From assembly GCA_017615835.1 (NCBI GenBank), contig JAFZZI010000015.1, positions 26,359 to 90,358 of the forward strand: a stretch of DNA of 64,000 nt. Direction: 5' to 3'. The number at the start of each line of letters is the position of its first letter. Position 1 is the first letter of the stretch. Below, piece by piece: positions 34,423-44,422 of the stretch. A program made the position numbers and the translations under genes. This DNA is from Bacteroidaceae bacterium (lineage in GTDB: Bacteria > Bacteroidota > Bacteroidia > Bacteroidales > Bacteroidaceae). A model generated the notes under the pieces. That model worked only from the letters and a program-made list of their open reading frames with translations. It was not told where the DNA came from and did no database searches.

Positions 34423-35322
34423 TCACTCAGACATATTTTTAATGTAAGGAAGTTCCGTCAGATCCGTCAACCCGTAAAAACGCATTGCATTCTCTCCAAG
34501 GAACATTCTTTTTTCCGACTCGTCAAATACTGCCGACTTCTGCACAAAATCATATGACATCCTGTAAGTTATAGCAGTTATCGTACGGGGGTAGTCGGAA
34601 CCCCACATAAGTTTGTCCATCCCCACGGTATCAGCAGCAACACGAATAGCCCTGATTGCCGACGGGAATGGATAAAACTCCGAATTATATAGCCAGGTAA
34701 TGCCCCCAGCCTCAATATAGACCATTTCGGCCAACGAAAGTTTAATCTGGTCCAACCAATATTTACCTTTGGCCATACCGAAATGGCCGATTGCAATCTT
34801 CAGTCTGGGACAACGTGATATTACATTTTCCATCTGTCTGATCTGTTCAAGGCTGTCGGCCAGACAAACAGATGCAACCAGACCACGCGATTCAGCCTCA
34901 ATGAAGAACTCCATCCATTCAGGGCTGTCAAGAGCTGTATTAAGGCGATGTGCCGGCAAGGCAACGCCCTTAAATCCCATGTCAGCCAAAACACCGGCCT
35001 GACCTGCTGGAGAAATATTAAAGTCAGGCATGCCACAGCAGAAGAACCGCTTGGGGAATTTTTTCTGCACTTCCAGCAAATAACTGTTCTGGTTGCCGTC
35101 TATGATTTCCTGAACGACTACTGCAGCCGACACCTGAGCATAATCCATGTTCGAAACGAAAACCTCAGCGCTGTTGCGGCCGTCAATCATGAACGGTGGA
35201 AGCATCTGTCTTTCCTCGCCAAAGAACATTGCCCTTCCGTTAGGCATCTGGGTGATATTCTGCCCGTCAACTACAGCTTTTTGGGTCAGCCAAAGATGAG
35301 AATGTGCATCAACTAATATCAT
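34423..35322 (-). CDS. Amidohydrolase-family lactonase (L-fuconolactonase-like)
   Basis: 299 residues, amidohydrolase-2 TIM barrel. It has the metal-binding DAHSHLW (HxH), IGHFGMAKG (His) and GSDYP (Asp). COG3618-type enzymes open 1,4- or 1,5-lactones of L-fuconate, L-rhamnonate or L-galactonate. The next gene upstream, five bases away, is a sugar dehydrogenase expected to make just such a lactone, which supports the assignment. Other amidohydrolase substrates remain possible. Confidence 0.78.
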   Translation of the reverse strand: MILVDAHSHLWLTQKAVVDGQNITQMPNGRAMFFGEERQMLPPFMIDGRNSAEVFVSNMDYAQVSAAVVVQEIIDGNQNSYLLEVQKKFPKRFFCCGMPDFNISPAGQAGVLADMGFKGVALPAHRLNTALDSPEWMEFFIEAESRGLVASVCLADSLEQIRQMENVISRCPRLKIAIGHFGMAKGKYWLDQIKLSLAEMVYIEAGGITWLYNSEFYPFPSAIRAIRVAADTVGMDKLMWGSDYPRTITAITYRMSYDFVQKSAVFDESEKRMFLGENAMRFYGLTDLTELPYIKNMSE

Positions 35323-35327
35323 TAATC

Positions 35328-36260
35328 TTACGAATTCTTCCAGCTTGTACGGAAAGCGTCTCCAATAATACTGTGCACATCACCCACAAGTTTCTCAGGG
35401 AAACTCTCTGATATTGCACTGATATTGGCCAAAACATTCTCCGGACGAGTTGTAGAAAACAGATTCGAAGAAATGCGCTGATTGGAAACCGAATACTGCA
35501 TGGCAAGCTTTTCTATCGGATAATTCTGTAACTTGCAATACTCCACTGCTCTGCGGCAGGCAGCCTGAAGATTCTGAGGTGCCGGATGCCAGTCAGGAGC
35601 TCCCCTTTCGGAGAGGAGCCCCATAGACAATGGACTGGCATTTATCACGCCTATTCCCCGCTGCTCAAAAAAATCCAGGAAATCAACAAGTCTGTCATCG
35701 CAAAGACAGTAGTGGCAGAAGTTCAACACCGATTCGACTGTTCCCTCAGGAGTATTCTCAACCACCCACTTCAGGTTCTCCAATTGGAGATCTGTAATGC
35801 CGACATGTCCTACATATCCTTTGTCCCTGAGTTCGCAAAGTGCAGGAAGAGTCTCTTCTGCCACTTGATGAAGGTCCGAGAACTCAATATCATGGACATT
35901 GATGATGTCGATGTAATCCACACCCAAACGTTCCATACTTTCGAACACGCTGTCGTGTGCCCTCTTACCACTATAGTCCCAGGTATTGACGCCATCGTGA
36001 CCATACCTGCCAACCTTTGTGGAAAGAATATATTTGTCTCGAGGTATTTCACGAAGTGCCTTTCCAAGCACATTCTCAGCCTTCAGATATCCATAGTAAG
36101 GCGAGACATCAATGAAGTTGATGCCGTTGTCCACAGCTGTATGTACAGCCTTGATACCGTCAATCTCCTTCAGGCCATGGAATACCCCGCCGAGGCTTGA
36201 CGCCCCAAAACCAAGAGCAGACAGTTTCAGGCCGGTCTTACCAAGTTCCCGGTATTCCAT
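35328..36260 (-). CDS. Aldo-keto reductase, L-galactose/L-fucose dehydrogenase type
   Basis: 310 residues from ATG 36260 (MEYRELGKTGLKLS), one base after the FAS1 gene stop. AKR tetrad: Asp and Tyr in IDVSPYYG, Lys in STKVGRYG, His in NVHDIEF. The segments NFCHYCLCDD, INASPLSMGLL and PDWHPAP closely parallel plant L-galactose dehydrogenase, which oxidises C1 of L-galactose to the lactone. L-fucose is 6-deoxy-L-galactose, so it is a natural substrate candidate. A longer frame to 36317 would overlap the FAS1 gene. Confidence 0.85.
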   Translation of the reverse strand: MEYRELGKTGLKLSALGFGASSLGGVFHGLKEIDGIKAVHTAVDNGINFIDVSPYYGYLKAENVLGKALREIPRDKYILSTKVGRYGHDGVNTWDYSGKRAHDSVFESMERLGVDYIDIINVHDIEFSDLHQVAEETLPALCELRDKGYVGHVGITDLQLENLKWVVENTPEGTVESVLNFCHYCLCDDRLVDFLDFFEQRGIGVINASPLSMGLLSERGAPDWHPAPQNLQAACRRAVEYCKLQNYPIEKLAMQYSVSNQRISSNLFSTTRPENVLANISAISESFPEKLVGDVHSIIGDAFRTSWKNS

Positions 36261-36261
36261 C

Positions 36262-38247
36262 CTACCACTTGTCTTCACCTTCGTCGCTGGCATACACATC
36301 TTTGGGAACCAGCTCAAGGTAATCGTAAACCATCTCTGCGTTGTCGTTGTCCAGAAGCTGACGTACTCTCAGATAGTAATCACCTTCTGCATACATATAT
36401 TGCGTAGTTAGAATTCGACGCAGCATAGAATTCAGATCGCGGAACACATCACCACCTGAGGGACGGTAAGATGCCGGGGCCTTCATATATCCACGGTTAC
36501 GCATTGCCTTGTCGAGCAGGCGGATTGCCATTTCGTCCTCAAGATCCGAATCCTTTATCCATCCAATCTTCGGATCCGGTCCACTGATAGTCATATCAGT
36601 AGGAATGTCAGTCGGAGACATATCAGTCGGGTCGCTTCCGAAATAAGCCTGGATTGTACCTCGTGAGGCCATCACAGGATAACCGATACGGATTTCGTAT
36701 GTTCCGTCATAAGGAACAGGCGGCAGATGCATGGTGCAGTCGTATATACCCTGAAGAATAACCTCATCACCTTCATAGCTCCAGAACCACTGGTGACGGT
36801 TGCGGACCGAACACAACGTCTCTTTAGTGAACCTCCAGTTCTTTGTATATCCGTCGAGCATTCCGGTGCACTGGTCCGTACCGGGACGGTTACGGCCGCC
36901 GCTGTTCACGAAATCGGGTGACAGTGTCGTGCAGTCATATCTTATCCTCGTCTTGAGAGCACCGTTACGTACCTCCTTACTGTAAACCAGCATATCGTCA
37001 ATATAGTAGTACATACCATTCAGAGCATCCTGAATGACAGGAGTACCATCCGCATACTTCATGTCAGAAGGAGCGACCATCAGGACGCCACGGTACTCAT
37101 TCTGCTTGGGGGTACCCTTGCGGTTGATGTAAATTCCGCTGGGACTTGCATTCAACGGGGTACATACACGTATGAAGGAATGAGGCATCATTGTCTCGAA
37201 AAAGTCCTCAAGATCCCACTCTTCACGAATGAAGTTCGTATTTACAAGATCCTCGTTGGTAACATTCCACTGGTCATAATTCTCATAATACTCAAGCATG
37301 TGATACGACACGAAACGGTTGAGCGGGTTACGGCGATCTGTAGGTTCGTCGTCATACAGGCCGGCGTCAAGCGGATACGATTCGTCATATACCTCTTTGG
37401 CATATCTTTTCAGGTCTTCCAGATTTTTGATACCGTGTGCTCTCATAACAGAGTTAGGTTCTACGAACATTGTATATTTAAAATACCTGTTCTCGGGGAA
37501 GATGGCATACTCGTACTCGTTTCCTGTATGATATTTTACACCAGTGGTAATGGAATCGTAACTTGGAGTCGGATATGTATCGTCCTTGTACTTGACGAGC
37601 GAGTCGCAGAGTCTGGTCTCAATCAATGCGCTGTAAAATATCGAGACAGCTGTATCGCCCTTGATAAGATCCGGCAGCATCTGAGTACTCGGAACTATAA
37701 CACTATTCACAATCTGAATAACGCCATTCTGGACAGTATCATCCCTCTCAAGAATCCTGGATGTCTTGTTCACCATATAATATATCCTTCCCGAGACGGA
37801 ATCGGAATCACAAGTGAATGCAAGATAACGGTCCAACCTGTTGGGGCTGGGGAATGCTCCTTCAACAAGGTCTGTAGTGTAATAACACCTGTCAAGAAGG
37901 TGAGTCCTTGCTATTGTGTCACACTCCTTGAAAGTCAGGCTGTCCAATGTGTACCTATCCCTCTTTTTCTCTATCCTCTTCTCCTCAAGGAAATCATTGA
38001 ACGCATCGTTTGTAGGTGCGAAACAAGTGTAGGTTCCGTAAGTCTGCAGTTCCCCCCAAAGCTCAGCACGTTGCAGGACCTCGATGAACATACTGAAGTC
38101 GCTCTTGTTCTTCTCAAGGAAAGAAGCGATGTTGTCATCCAGAAAAGTGTAATAAGTCTCAGGTGCCTGTTCCCTCAGACAAGACACAACGGATGCTGAC
38201 ACAGCCAGTGCCAACACTGCTTTTTTGAATTTGTTTGCAAATCTCAT
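36262..38247 (-). CDS. Fasciclin (FAS1) domain lipoprotein
   Basis: 661 residues. The signal ends VVSC, so it is a lipoprotein, probably surface-exposed or outer-membrane-facing. The first FAS1 domain (about 30-200) has TYTCFAPTNDAFNDFL and VNSVIVPS. A second, more diverged one follows (about 200-440), then a beta-rich C-terminal region. Such proteins accompany SusC/SusD pairs in Bacteroidota and probably bind glycan or matrix, but no SusC/D is in this window. It is 24 bases downstream of GH31. Confidence 0.82.
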   Translation of the reverse strand: MRFANKFKKAVLALAVSASVVSCLREQAPETYYTFLDDNIASFLEKNKSDFSMFIEVLQRAELWGELQTYGTYTCFAPTNDAFNDFLEEKRIEKKRDRYTLDSLTFKECDTIARTHLLDRCYYTTDLVEGAFPSPNRLDRYLAFTCDSDSVSGRIYYMVNKTSRILERDDTVQNGVIQIVNSVIVPSTQMLPDLIKGDTAVSIFYSALIETRLCDSLVKYKDDTYPTPSYDSITTGVKYHTGNEYEYAIFPENRYFKYTMFVEPNSVMRAHGIKNLEDLKRYAKEVYDESYPLDAGLYDDEPTDRRNPLNRFVSYHMLEYYENYDQWNVTNEDLVNTNFIREEWDLEDFFETMMPHSFIRVCTPLNASPSGIYINRKGTPKQNEYRGVLMVAPSDMKYADGTPVIQDALNGMYYYIDDMLVYSKEVRNGALKTRIRYDCTTLSPDFVNSGGRNRPGTDQCTGMLDGYTKNWRFTKETLCSVRNRHQWFWSYEGDEVILQGIYDCTMHLPPVPYDGTYEIRIGYPVMASRGTIQAYFGSDPTDMSPTDIPTDMTISGPDPKIGWIKDSDLEDEMAIRLLDKAMRNRGYMKAPASYRPSGGDVFRDLNSMLRRILTTQYMYAEGDYYLRVRQLLDNDNAEMVYDYLELVPKDVYASDEGEDKW

Positions 38248-38271
38248 AAGTAAAACACTATTTATTGATGA

Positions 38272-40512
38272 TTATTTTCTTGTAAACACCGGAATTGTCT
38301 CCAAAGATACCTCTGCATCTATATACTGTCCTCCTTCGTAATGTCTGCCACTCCAGAAGTCATCCCATCCTCCTTCATTGGTCGGAAGATAGACACGAAT
38401 ACTTGAAACATTCTCTTCAAGCACGGGACAGACAAGATACCTGGGACCAAACATGAACTGAGTCTCCTGAAGCAGAGCCTCCTTGTCATCCGAAAAGTCA
38501 AACAGCATCGGCCTCATTAGTGTATAGCCTTCATCCGACACCTTGTCTGCACATTCCAATATATAAGGCATCATCTTGTATCTCAACTTGATAAAATCGG
38601 TTATAATGCGCAGAGTCTCAGAATCATATCGCCACGGCTCAGTCTGGCTCATATAGCCGTGGACACGCATGAACGGGAGGAATGCAGCAACTTGAACCCA
38701 ACGTATAAGGCGTTCCTGATACGCAGCATTGGTATACTGGTCGCCAGGACGGAAAAATCCACCGGCATCGAAGGTCCACCACGGAAGTCCCGCAGACATC
38801 TGACCCAAGCCTCCGACAATCTGCCTCCGCAAAGTTTCAAAATCATTTCCTACATCGCCCGACCAGGTGACTACCCCATACTTCTGCATGCCCGAGAAGG
38901 CGCTGCGCGTCAGAATAACAGGTTCCTCACCGCTCTTTACACTCTTCAAGCCACCATACATCGTACGGTTCACCATCAGAGGATACACATTGCGATAGAA
39001 ATCACCGGGCAAAGAGTCACTGCCAATACGTCGGCCGTGAAGGTCATCATTTTCCGGTTCAGTTGCATCAAACCACCATGCATCTATATTGAAACGCACC
39101 AGACTATCCAAAAAATTCCGAACGTAGAAATCCCTTGCGTCCGGTTTGAAGAAATCTATCCAGTCAGTACCATCTATGTAAAAACCTCTCCGGTCAAGTG
39201 ACCGACCCAATACAGACGGTTTGTCAACTTTCGACCAGACAGAGAGCATCAGGTGAATATCGTCAGCATGCAGGGAATCTGTAAGGGCAGCGGGATCTGG
39301 ATAACGGTCTTCGTCAAAGCGCATGGCATTCCAGCCATACTTGCCCCACCACTGCCAATCCTGGACAATGACGCTAAGTGGAATGCCACGCTGCCGGAAC
39401 CCCCTGACATTATCAAGAATTTCCTGCTGTGTATTGTAACGCTCACGGCAGTGAATGTAGCCAAACATCCATTCCGGCATATGGGGAACAGCGCCGGTCA
39501 ACTTACGGTAAGTCCCTATCACATCATCCGCCTTGCCGGCAAAAACAGTATAGTCCAGTGCTGTAGCGACCGGAGAGCTGAAAGTAGTTGACTCATCCAC
39601 CCTGCGCCAATAAACCAAAGGACGATCGCCCATCGAACCCTTAACCTCGATTTTATGTCTCCCTGCCTTGAGTTCAACAATGGTTGAAGATGTTGGAGGC
39701 AACCATGTATTGCTGGCATCAATGTAAACGACACTATCTATTGCCAAATAGTGTCTGCGCCCCATAGACTGACCCACATCAAGCATCAAAGCGTATCTGC
39801 CATCAGCAGGGACAGTCAGATTTCCCTCAAAATTGCCAAAACTGCGGCGCTCCCGGCGGTTGCCTAGCGTACCTGTCGCATTTACCGTCACTGAACCACC
39901 GTCGGCAGATCCGGCAGTAAGCTGTAAGAAATTGTCTGCAGGGTTGAAATCCGTCAGGCCATAATTATTCCATAGTATTCCATACCCCATGTCAGAAAGA
40001 ATCATCGGTATGGATATCTGCGTATTTACCTGGGTCAGACGCCTTGTCAGACCGTTCAGATTAAGATAACCATCCTGAAACTGTCCGGTGCCACATAAGA
40101 ACTCATCGGGGGAAGTATTGAAAGACTCCCTTACACTGACACAAGGCACTCCATCCACATCGCCTGCAGAAATAGAACGGCTTTTCTCTGTCAAAAACAA
40201 ATGACCGTCTGCATCAATGAATGAAAGGCGATCAGTTTTGGAATCATAACGGACTGTCATGGATTTCAGTTCAAGCACCGTTTCATCCTCATTACGCTCA
40301 AGTTTGTACTTTGGAGCCGCTACCCTTTCCGTGTAGACAAGTTCTTCCAGTCGCGGCAATTCCCCCTGGCCGGAAATGCGTACACGCACAGCATTGTCAG
40401 CCAAAGGAATCAGTTCCAGTTTTCCGTCTGCAGTATCAATGAAAACCCTTCTTCCGCTGCAAGAAAACATGAACAGTGCCGAAACAGACAGTGCAAGCAG
40501 TATCGATCTCAT
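38272..40512 (-). CDS. GH31 alpha-xylosidase-like enzyme with PA14 insert, lipoprotein
   Basis: 746 residues with a lipobox MFSC. N-terminal beta-sandwich (to about 210), a PA14-like insert (about 220-320; DGRYALMLDVG, LKAGRHKIEVKG), and the GH31 barrel. The catalytic nucleophile is Asp in WWFDATEPEN and the acid is Asp in WSGDVGND. A PA14 insert at this place is the hallmark of Cellvibrio Xyl31A, an alpha-xylosidase for large xyloglucan oligosaccharides. Its GH95 neighbour (stop four bases upstream) would remove fucosyl or galactosyl residues from the same side chains. Confidence 0.88.
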   Translation of the reverse strand: MRSILLALSVSALFMFSCSGRRVFIDTADGKLELIPLADNAVRVRISGQGELPRLEELVYTERVAAPKYKLERNEDETVLELKSMTVRYDSKTDRLSFIDADGHLFLTEKSRSISAGDVDGVPCVSVRESFNTSPDEFLCGTGQFQDGYLNLNGLTRRLTQVNTQISIPMILSDMGYGILWNNYGLTDFNPADNFLQLTAGSADGGSVTVNATGTLGNRRERRSFGNFEGNLTVPADGRYALMLDVGQSMGRRHYLAIDSVVYIDASNTWLPPTSSTIVELKAGRHKIEVKGSMGDRPLVYWRRVDESTTFSSPVATALDYTVFAGKADDVIGTYRKLTGAVPHMPEWMFGYIHCRERYNTQQEILDNVRGFRQRGIPLSVIVQDWQWWGKYGWNAMRFDEDRYPDPAALTDSLHADDIHLMLSVWSKVDKPSVLGRSLDRRGFYIDGTDWIDFFKPDARDFYVRNFLDSLVRFNIDAWWFDATEPENDDLHGRRIGSDSLPGDFYRNVYPLMVNRTMYGGLKSVKSGEEPVILTRSAFSGMQKYGVVTWSGDVGNDFETLRRQIVGGLGQMSAGLPWWTFDAGGFFRPGDQYTNAAYQERLIRWVQVAAFLPFMRVHGYMSQTEPWRYDSETLRIITDFIKLRYKMMPYILECADKVSDEGYTLMRPMLFDFSDDKEALLQETQFMFGPRYLVCPVLEENVSSIRVYLPTNEGGWDDFWSGRHYEGGQYIDAEVSLETIPVFTRK

Positions 40513-40516
40513 AAGA

Positions 40517-42988
40517 TTATTCAGCAGTTAATGTGTATGTTTTACCTGCGGTTGTATTGACGTCGTACTCATAGCAGTTTGTGGCACTTGCCCCCGAATA
40601 GCCGTATGCAGGAGCCAGAAGACTGTTCGGGCAAGGTCCTTCGGCTTTCTTGAGCCCCTTCAGCGGGACACTCGAACGGATTCTCAAAGGTCCGCCTATT
40701 GTTGACTTGACCCTTGCAGACACAAGTCTGCCGTCTTTCCAATCCATGTCAACTATGAAACCGCCACGTGCCCTCAGGCCATTTACACTTCCGTCGGCCC
40801 AAACATCCGGCAGAGCCGGAAGCAGATGCACAGCGCCATCCTGACTCTGAAGCAACATTTCTGCTATACCTGCGGCACAACCGAAATTACCGTCAATCTG
40901 AAACGGAGGATGTGCATCGAACAGATTCGGGTAGGTACGGCCATTAGGATTATATCTTCCGCGCTGGCCGTTTGCGCCAGGCCCATCGGGAAGCAGGCGC
41001 ATCATATTGCTCAGAATCGTATAGGCATGATTGCCGTCATGCATTCTGGCCCAGAAATTGACCTTCCAACCCAGACTCCAGCCGGTTGCCATATCACCCC
41101 TCTGAATCAAAGTATTGCGGGCACCCTCAAAAAGTTGAGGCGTTGAATACTCGCTGATCTGATTGGAAGGATAGAGACCGTAGAGATGTGAAATGTGTCG
41201 ATGCTCGTCCTTTGGATCATCCAGATCCTCTATCCACTCCTGAAGTTGACCATATTGACCGACCTTCATCGGCGGTATCCTGGAAATAGCGCCTTTCAAT
41301 GATTCCCGGAAATCGGAATCGACATCCAGGATCTCGGAAGCTAACACAACGCTAGTCAATGCATCGAACACTATCTGGTTATCCATAGTGCAACCTGCCG
41401 TAACAGTAGACCGTTTGCCTACACCTCCATGCTCGGGGCTGACAGACGGAGCAACCACAAGATAGCCGTTGTTCGGATCTGTAACCATGAAATCCATATA
41501 GAACTCGGCTGCGCCCTTCAGCACCGGATACCACTCCTTAAGAAAGTCTTTGTCGCCTGTGAACAGGTAATGCTGCCAAAGATGTGTGGCAAGCCAGGCA
41601 CCTCCATTCACGTACATTCCCCATGTGGCACCGTCAACCGGTCCGGACGAGCGCCAGATATCTGTATTGTGATGAGCAACCCATCCATTGCACCCATACA
41701 TCACGCGTGCCGTCTCGGCACCATTGACCGTCAAGTCGCGAATCATAGAAAACAATGGCTCCACGCACTCTGTAAGACCTGACACCTCAGCCGGCCAATA
41801 GTTCATTTGAGCATTGATATTGATAGTGTACTTGGCATCCCATGGTGCGTCACGCTGGTTGTTCCATACACCTTGAAGGTTGGCAGCCTGTCCACCTGGC
41901 TGTGAGGAACTTATCAGAAGGAAACGGCCATAATTGAACATCAGCGCAGCCATTCCGTAATCGTCACTTCCATAGCAGGCATCAAGCCTCTTGTCGGTAG
42001 GAAGGACGCTGTTTGCGCCGTCGCTCAGATGAAGTGATACTCTGCCATACTGGGCAGAATATGCATCCACATGACGTTTGAGAAGCTTGGCAAACTTCAT
42101 TCCCCTGACAGCCCTCAGGGTCTCGTCGTTGCACTTGGCCGCATCACCGGAAACATCCTTGAAATTGACAAAATTGGTTGCAGAAGTAATCAGAAGCGTA
42201 GCGTTCGAAGCATTTGAAACTGTTATCCTGTCACTTCCTGAAGCAATCTGACCGTCTGACAGCACCACTATCCTGCACTCAGCGTTGAGGGCAGATTTAA
42301 TCCCCTCGTGATCGACTCCGTTGATTTTGGCAGTCATCACATTGTCTGCACAACTGACCTCGGCACCCAAGACGCAGTCGTATGAAAGCGTGAAGTTCAA
42401 AGCACCCTTCCTGTCGGCCTCCATACGCTCAACAACCACCTTGTCTGGAATTGAAGCGAACGCCCTGCGGATGTAAGTTACACCACCCGATTTGTAAGAA
42501 GTTGTATTAACGGCATTGACAAGATTCAGCTCACGGCGGTAATCCTCCACCTCACCTATTCCGTCGAAATCAATGAAAAGACTGCCGAGTGTCAGATACT
42601 TCATTCCGTGAGGACCGACTATGAAGTCCCTGTTGATAATATCCTCTGCCTCCCTTTCCTTTCCTTCGAAAATCAGTTGTCTCACTTCGTCCAGGCGTGA
42701 CAGAGAGCGTTCACTGTTATTGTTGTGAGGACCGCCGCTCCAGAACGTCTCATCATTGAGTTGTATCTCCTCGCGAACCGTACCGCCATAAACCATAGCG
42801 CCCATCTTCGAGTTTCCGATGGGAAGCGACTGAAGCCACGATGCAGCAGGAGCTTCATACCAGAGAACGTTGTCTACATCTGCATTGTCCGAAACGGCTG
42901 CAGCGGAACAGGATACTGAGAGAACAGACATTACGGACAAGGCCACCATCTTTGCTATAAGGCACATAAATCGCGATTTGGACTTCAT
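40517..42988 (-). CDS. GH95 alpha-L-fucosidase / alpha-L-galactosidase, lipoprotein
   Basis: 823 residues. The signal ends SVSC. The N-terminal sandwich starts [19 protein letters not shown]...GAMVYGG, the usual GH95 opening. The (alpha/alpha)6 barrel carries [10 protein letters not shown] (Asn pair), VSPEHGG (Glu acid) and QIDGNFG (Asp). GH95 inverts alpha-1,2-linked L-fucose, and some members prefer L-galactose. It heads the operon; the -7 element TATATTTG is at 43023-43016. Confidence 0.93.
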   Translation of the reverse strand: MKSKSRFMCLIAKMVALSVMSVLSVSCSAAAVSDNADVDNVLWYEAPAASWLQSLPIGNSKMGAMVYGGTVREEIQLNDETFWSGGPHNNNSERSLSRLDEVRQLIFEGKEREAEDIINRDFIVGPHGMKYLTLGSLFIDFDGIGEVEDYRRELNLVNAVNTTSYKSGGVTYIRRAFASIPDKVVVERMEADRKGALNFTLSYDCVLGAEVSCADNVMTAKINGVDHEGIKSALNAECRIVVLSDGQIASGSDRITVSNASNATLLITSATNFVNFKDVSGDAAKCNDETLRAVRGMKFAKLLKRHVDAYSAQYGRVSLHLSDGANSVLPTDKRLDACYGSDDYGMAALMFNYGRFLLISSSQPGGQAANLQGVWNNQRDAPWDAKYTININAQMNYWPAEVSGLTECVEPLFSMIRDLTVNGAETARVMYGCNGWVAHHNTDIWRSSGPVDGATWGMYVNGGAWLATHLWQHYLFTGDKDFLKEWYPVLKGAAEFYMDFMVTDPNNGYLVVAPSVSPEHGGVGKRSTVTAGCTMDNQIVFDALTSVVLASEILDVDSDFRESLKGAISRIPPMKVGQYGQLQEWIEDLDDPKDEHRHISHLYGLYPSNQISEYSTPQLFEGARNTLIQRGDMATGWSLGWKVNFWARMHDGNHAYTILSNMMRLLPDGPGANGQRGRYNPNGRTYPNLFDAHPPFQIDGNFGCAAGIAEMLLQSQDGAVHLLPALPDVWADGSVNGLRARGGFIVDMDWKDGRLVSARVKSTIGGPLRIRSSVPLKGLKKAEGPCPNSLLAPAYGYSGASATNCYEYDVNTTAGKTYTLTAE

Positions 42989-43015
42989 TTTGTCAAACAG
43001 TTAACGTAAACATCG

Positions 43016-43023
43016 CAAATATA
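43016..43023 (-). promoter_or_regulatory. -7 element for the GH95 operon
   Basis: Minus-strand TATATTTG, 27 bases before the GH95 ATG. No convincing -33 TTG lies at 19-20 bp, which may mean an activator is needed. Confidence 0.5.
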
Positions 43024-43149
43024 TATATAATTAAGAAATATTTACTATCTGATTAAAAATTTAACGAAGGATTCCAGGCGCGAACAATGCGACGCAAACG
43101 TATTTTTACGAAATTTGCAAACTGAACAGCAAACTACCGACTGACGGCG

Positions 43150-44172
43150 ATGACAGGAAAAAGAAAGATCACCCCAATGATAGCGTCATTGGTCATAATT
43201 GCGCTGATGACAGGAATGACAAAATGCTTCTTGCTTCTCATGGGACGCATGAACATATCCGAAGATTTTAGAATTTTCATTACACCAACAGAAACAGCAG
43301 ACGAAGTATTGTCAGATATACGCGACAATGTAAAGGATGGAAATGTGACAGGGCTGAAATGGTGGTTAAAGCTCATGAAATATGACGGAAATGTCAGATC
43401 CGGAAGTTATGTAATCAAGAAGTATAGCCGTCCCAGAACAATCCAGACAATGCTCTCGTCAGGTTTACAGACTCCACTTAATGTTGTCGTCGGCAGTCCC
43501 CGGACAATTTACGACATGGCTGCATCCATCTCGTCACAACTGATGGCAGACTCTATGTCATTTGTTGGCTTCATGTCCGACACTACCTCCCTGCAACAGT
43601 ACGGACTTACTCCTACAACCGTATTTGAATTGATAATTCCCAACACATACCAGTTCTATTGGAACGTTTCGCCAGAAGCTTTCTTCAAGCGTATGGACAA
43701 GGAACGGAAAGAATTCTGGGAAAAAAGACAAGAGAAGACTGAATCCATCGGATTAACTCCAAGTCAGGTCATGACACTGGCATCAATCGTACAGGAAGAG
43801 ACTGCGATGGCCGACGAAATGCCCAAAGTGGCCGGATTATACATGAACAGGCTGAACAGGGGTATGCTGTTGCAGGCTGACCCGACTGTCATTTTTGCAC
43901 TTGGGGGAAAACGGCCGAAAAGAGTTCTTTTCTCCCATCTGGATGTCGATTCTCCATACAACACATACAAATATCCAGGATTGCCCCCGGCCCCCATCAG
44001 ATTTGTCAGCATAACAGCCATAGATGCAGTTCTGAACTACACCCGTCACAATTACATCTACATGTGTGCAAAGGAGGATTTCTCCGGTTATCACAATTTT
44101 GCCGTTACCTTGTCACAGCATAACGCAAATGCCGCAAGATACCAGCGGGCCCTTTCGCTTTCGGGCAGGTGA
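43150..44172 (+). CDS. mltG: Endolytic murein transglycosylase MltG
   Basis: 340 residues. One N-terminal membrane helix (about 10-30), a LysM-like region, and the YceG domain. The catalytic Glu is in SIVQEETAMADEMP, followed by the family-typical VAGLYMNRLNRGMLLQADPTVIFALG and SPYNTYKYPGLPPAPI. It cuts nascent glycan strands and sets their length. It is divergent from the GH95 operon. Confidence 0.93.
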   Translation: MTGKRKITPMIASLVIIALMTGMTKCFLLLMGRMNISEDFRIFITPTETADEVLSDIRDNVKDGNVTGLKWWLKLMKYDGNVRSGSYVIKKYSRPRTIQTMLSSGLQTPLNVVVGSPRTIYDMAASISSQLMADSMSFVGFMSDTTSLQQYGLTPTTVFELIIPNTYQFYWNVSPEAFFKRMDKERKEFWEKRQEKTESIGLTPSQVMTLASIVQEETAMADEMPKVAGLYMNRLNRGMLLQADPTVIFALGGKRPKRVLFSHLDVDSPYNTYKYPGLPPAPIRFVSITAIDAVLNYTRHNYIYMCAKEDFSGYHNFAVTLSQHNANAARYQRALSLSGR

Positions 44173-44173
44173 C

Positions 44174-44363
44174 AAAAAAAACCGCAACGGTGATTGTGAT
44201 GAGAACTCCGAGAAAATAAGATTTGAGAGCCCGTCTCCTTTGTAATCCACCGACTCAAGGTTACCCCTCCCGGGGCGTGGCCCGCCATTGGAAATCGAAG
44301 CTTTCCCGGTTTTCTTTTAATAATTGATGAGTCTCCCGATCTAACCCGTTACGGTTTCAGACG
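44174..44363 (-). ncRNA. ssrS: 6S-like structured RNA downstream of rplT
   Basis: About 190 nt between the rplT terminator and the end of mltG. The ends pair: 44357-44346 (AAACCGTAACGG) with 44190-44179 (CCGTTGCGGTTT), 12 bp including one G-U. Inside, GAGACTC (44335-44329) pairs with GAGTTCTC (44208-44201) with one bulge. An A-rich internal loop and an apical CCCC-GGGA-GGGG hairpin (44275-44264) follow. The 3' end runs into eight T. Length, rod shape, closing stem and U tail fit 6S RNA. I recall a Bacteroidales motif beside L20 genes (Bacteroidales-1). Ends are approximate. Confidence 0.6.
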
Positions 44364-44371
44364 CTAATGTA

Positions 44372-44402
44372 CAAAAAAATGCGAACCGTTGCCAGTCCGC
44401 AT
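44372..44402 (-). terminator. Terminator of the thrS-infC-rpmI-rplT operon
   Basis: On the minus strand ATGCG (44402-44398) plus an inner GAC pairs with GTT and CGCAT (44383-44379), followed by seven T. Confidence 0.88.
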
Positions 44403-44422
44403 TCATATTTAACAGAAAAATC

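Noticed and set aside
37180-38199. 339-codon open frame antisense to the FAS1 gene
   Set aside because: Exact shadow of a well-supported gene; composition is unlike a real protein and no motif is recognisable. The same applies to the long antisense frames at 60753-61940 and 30009-30911.
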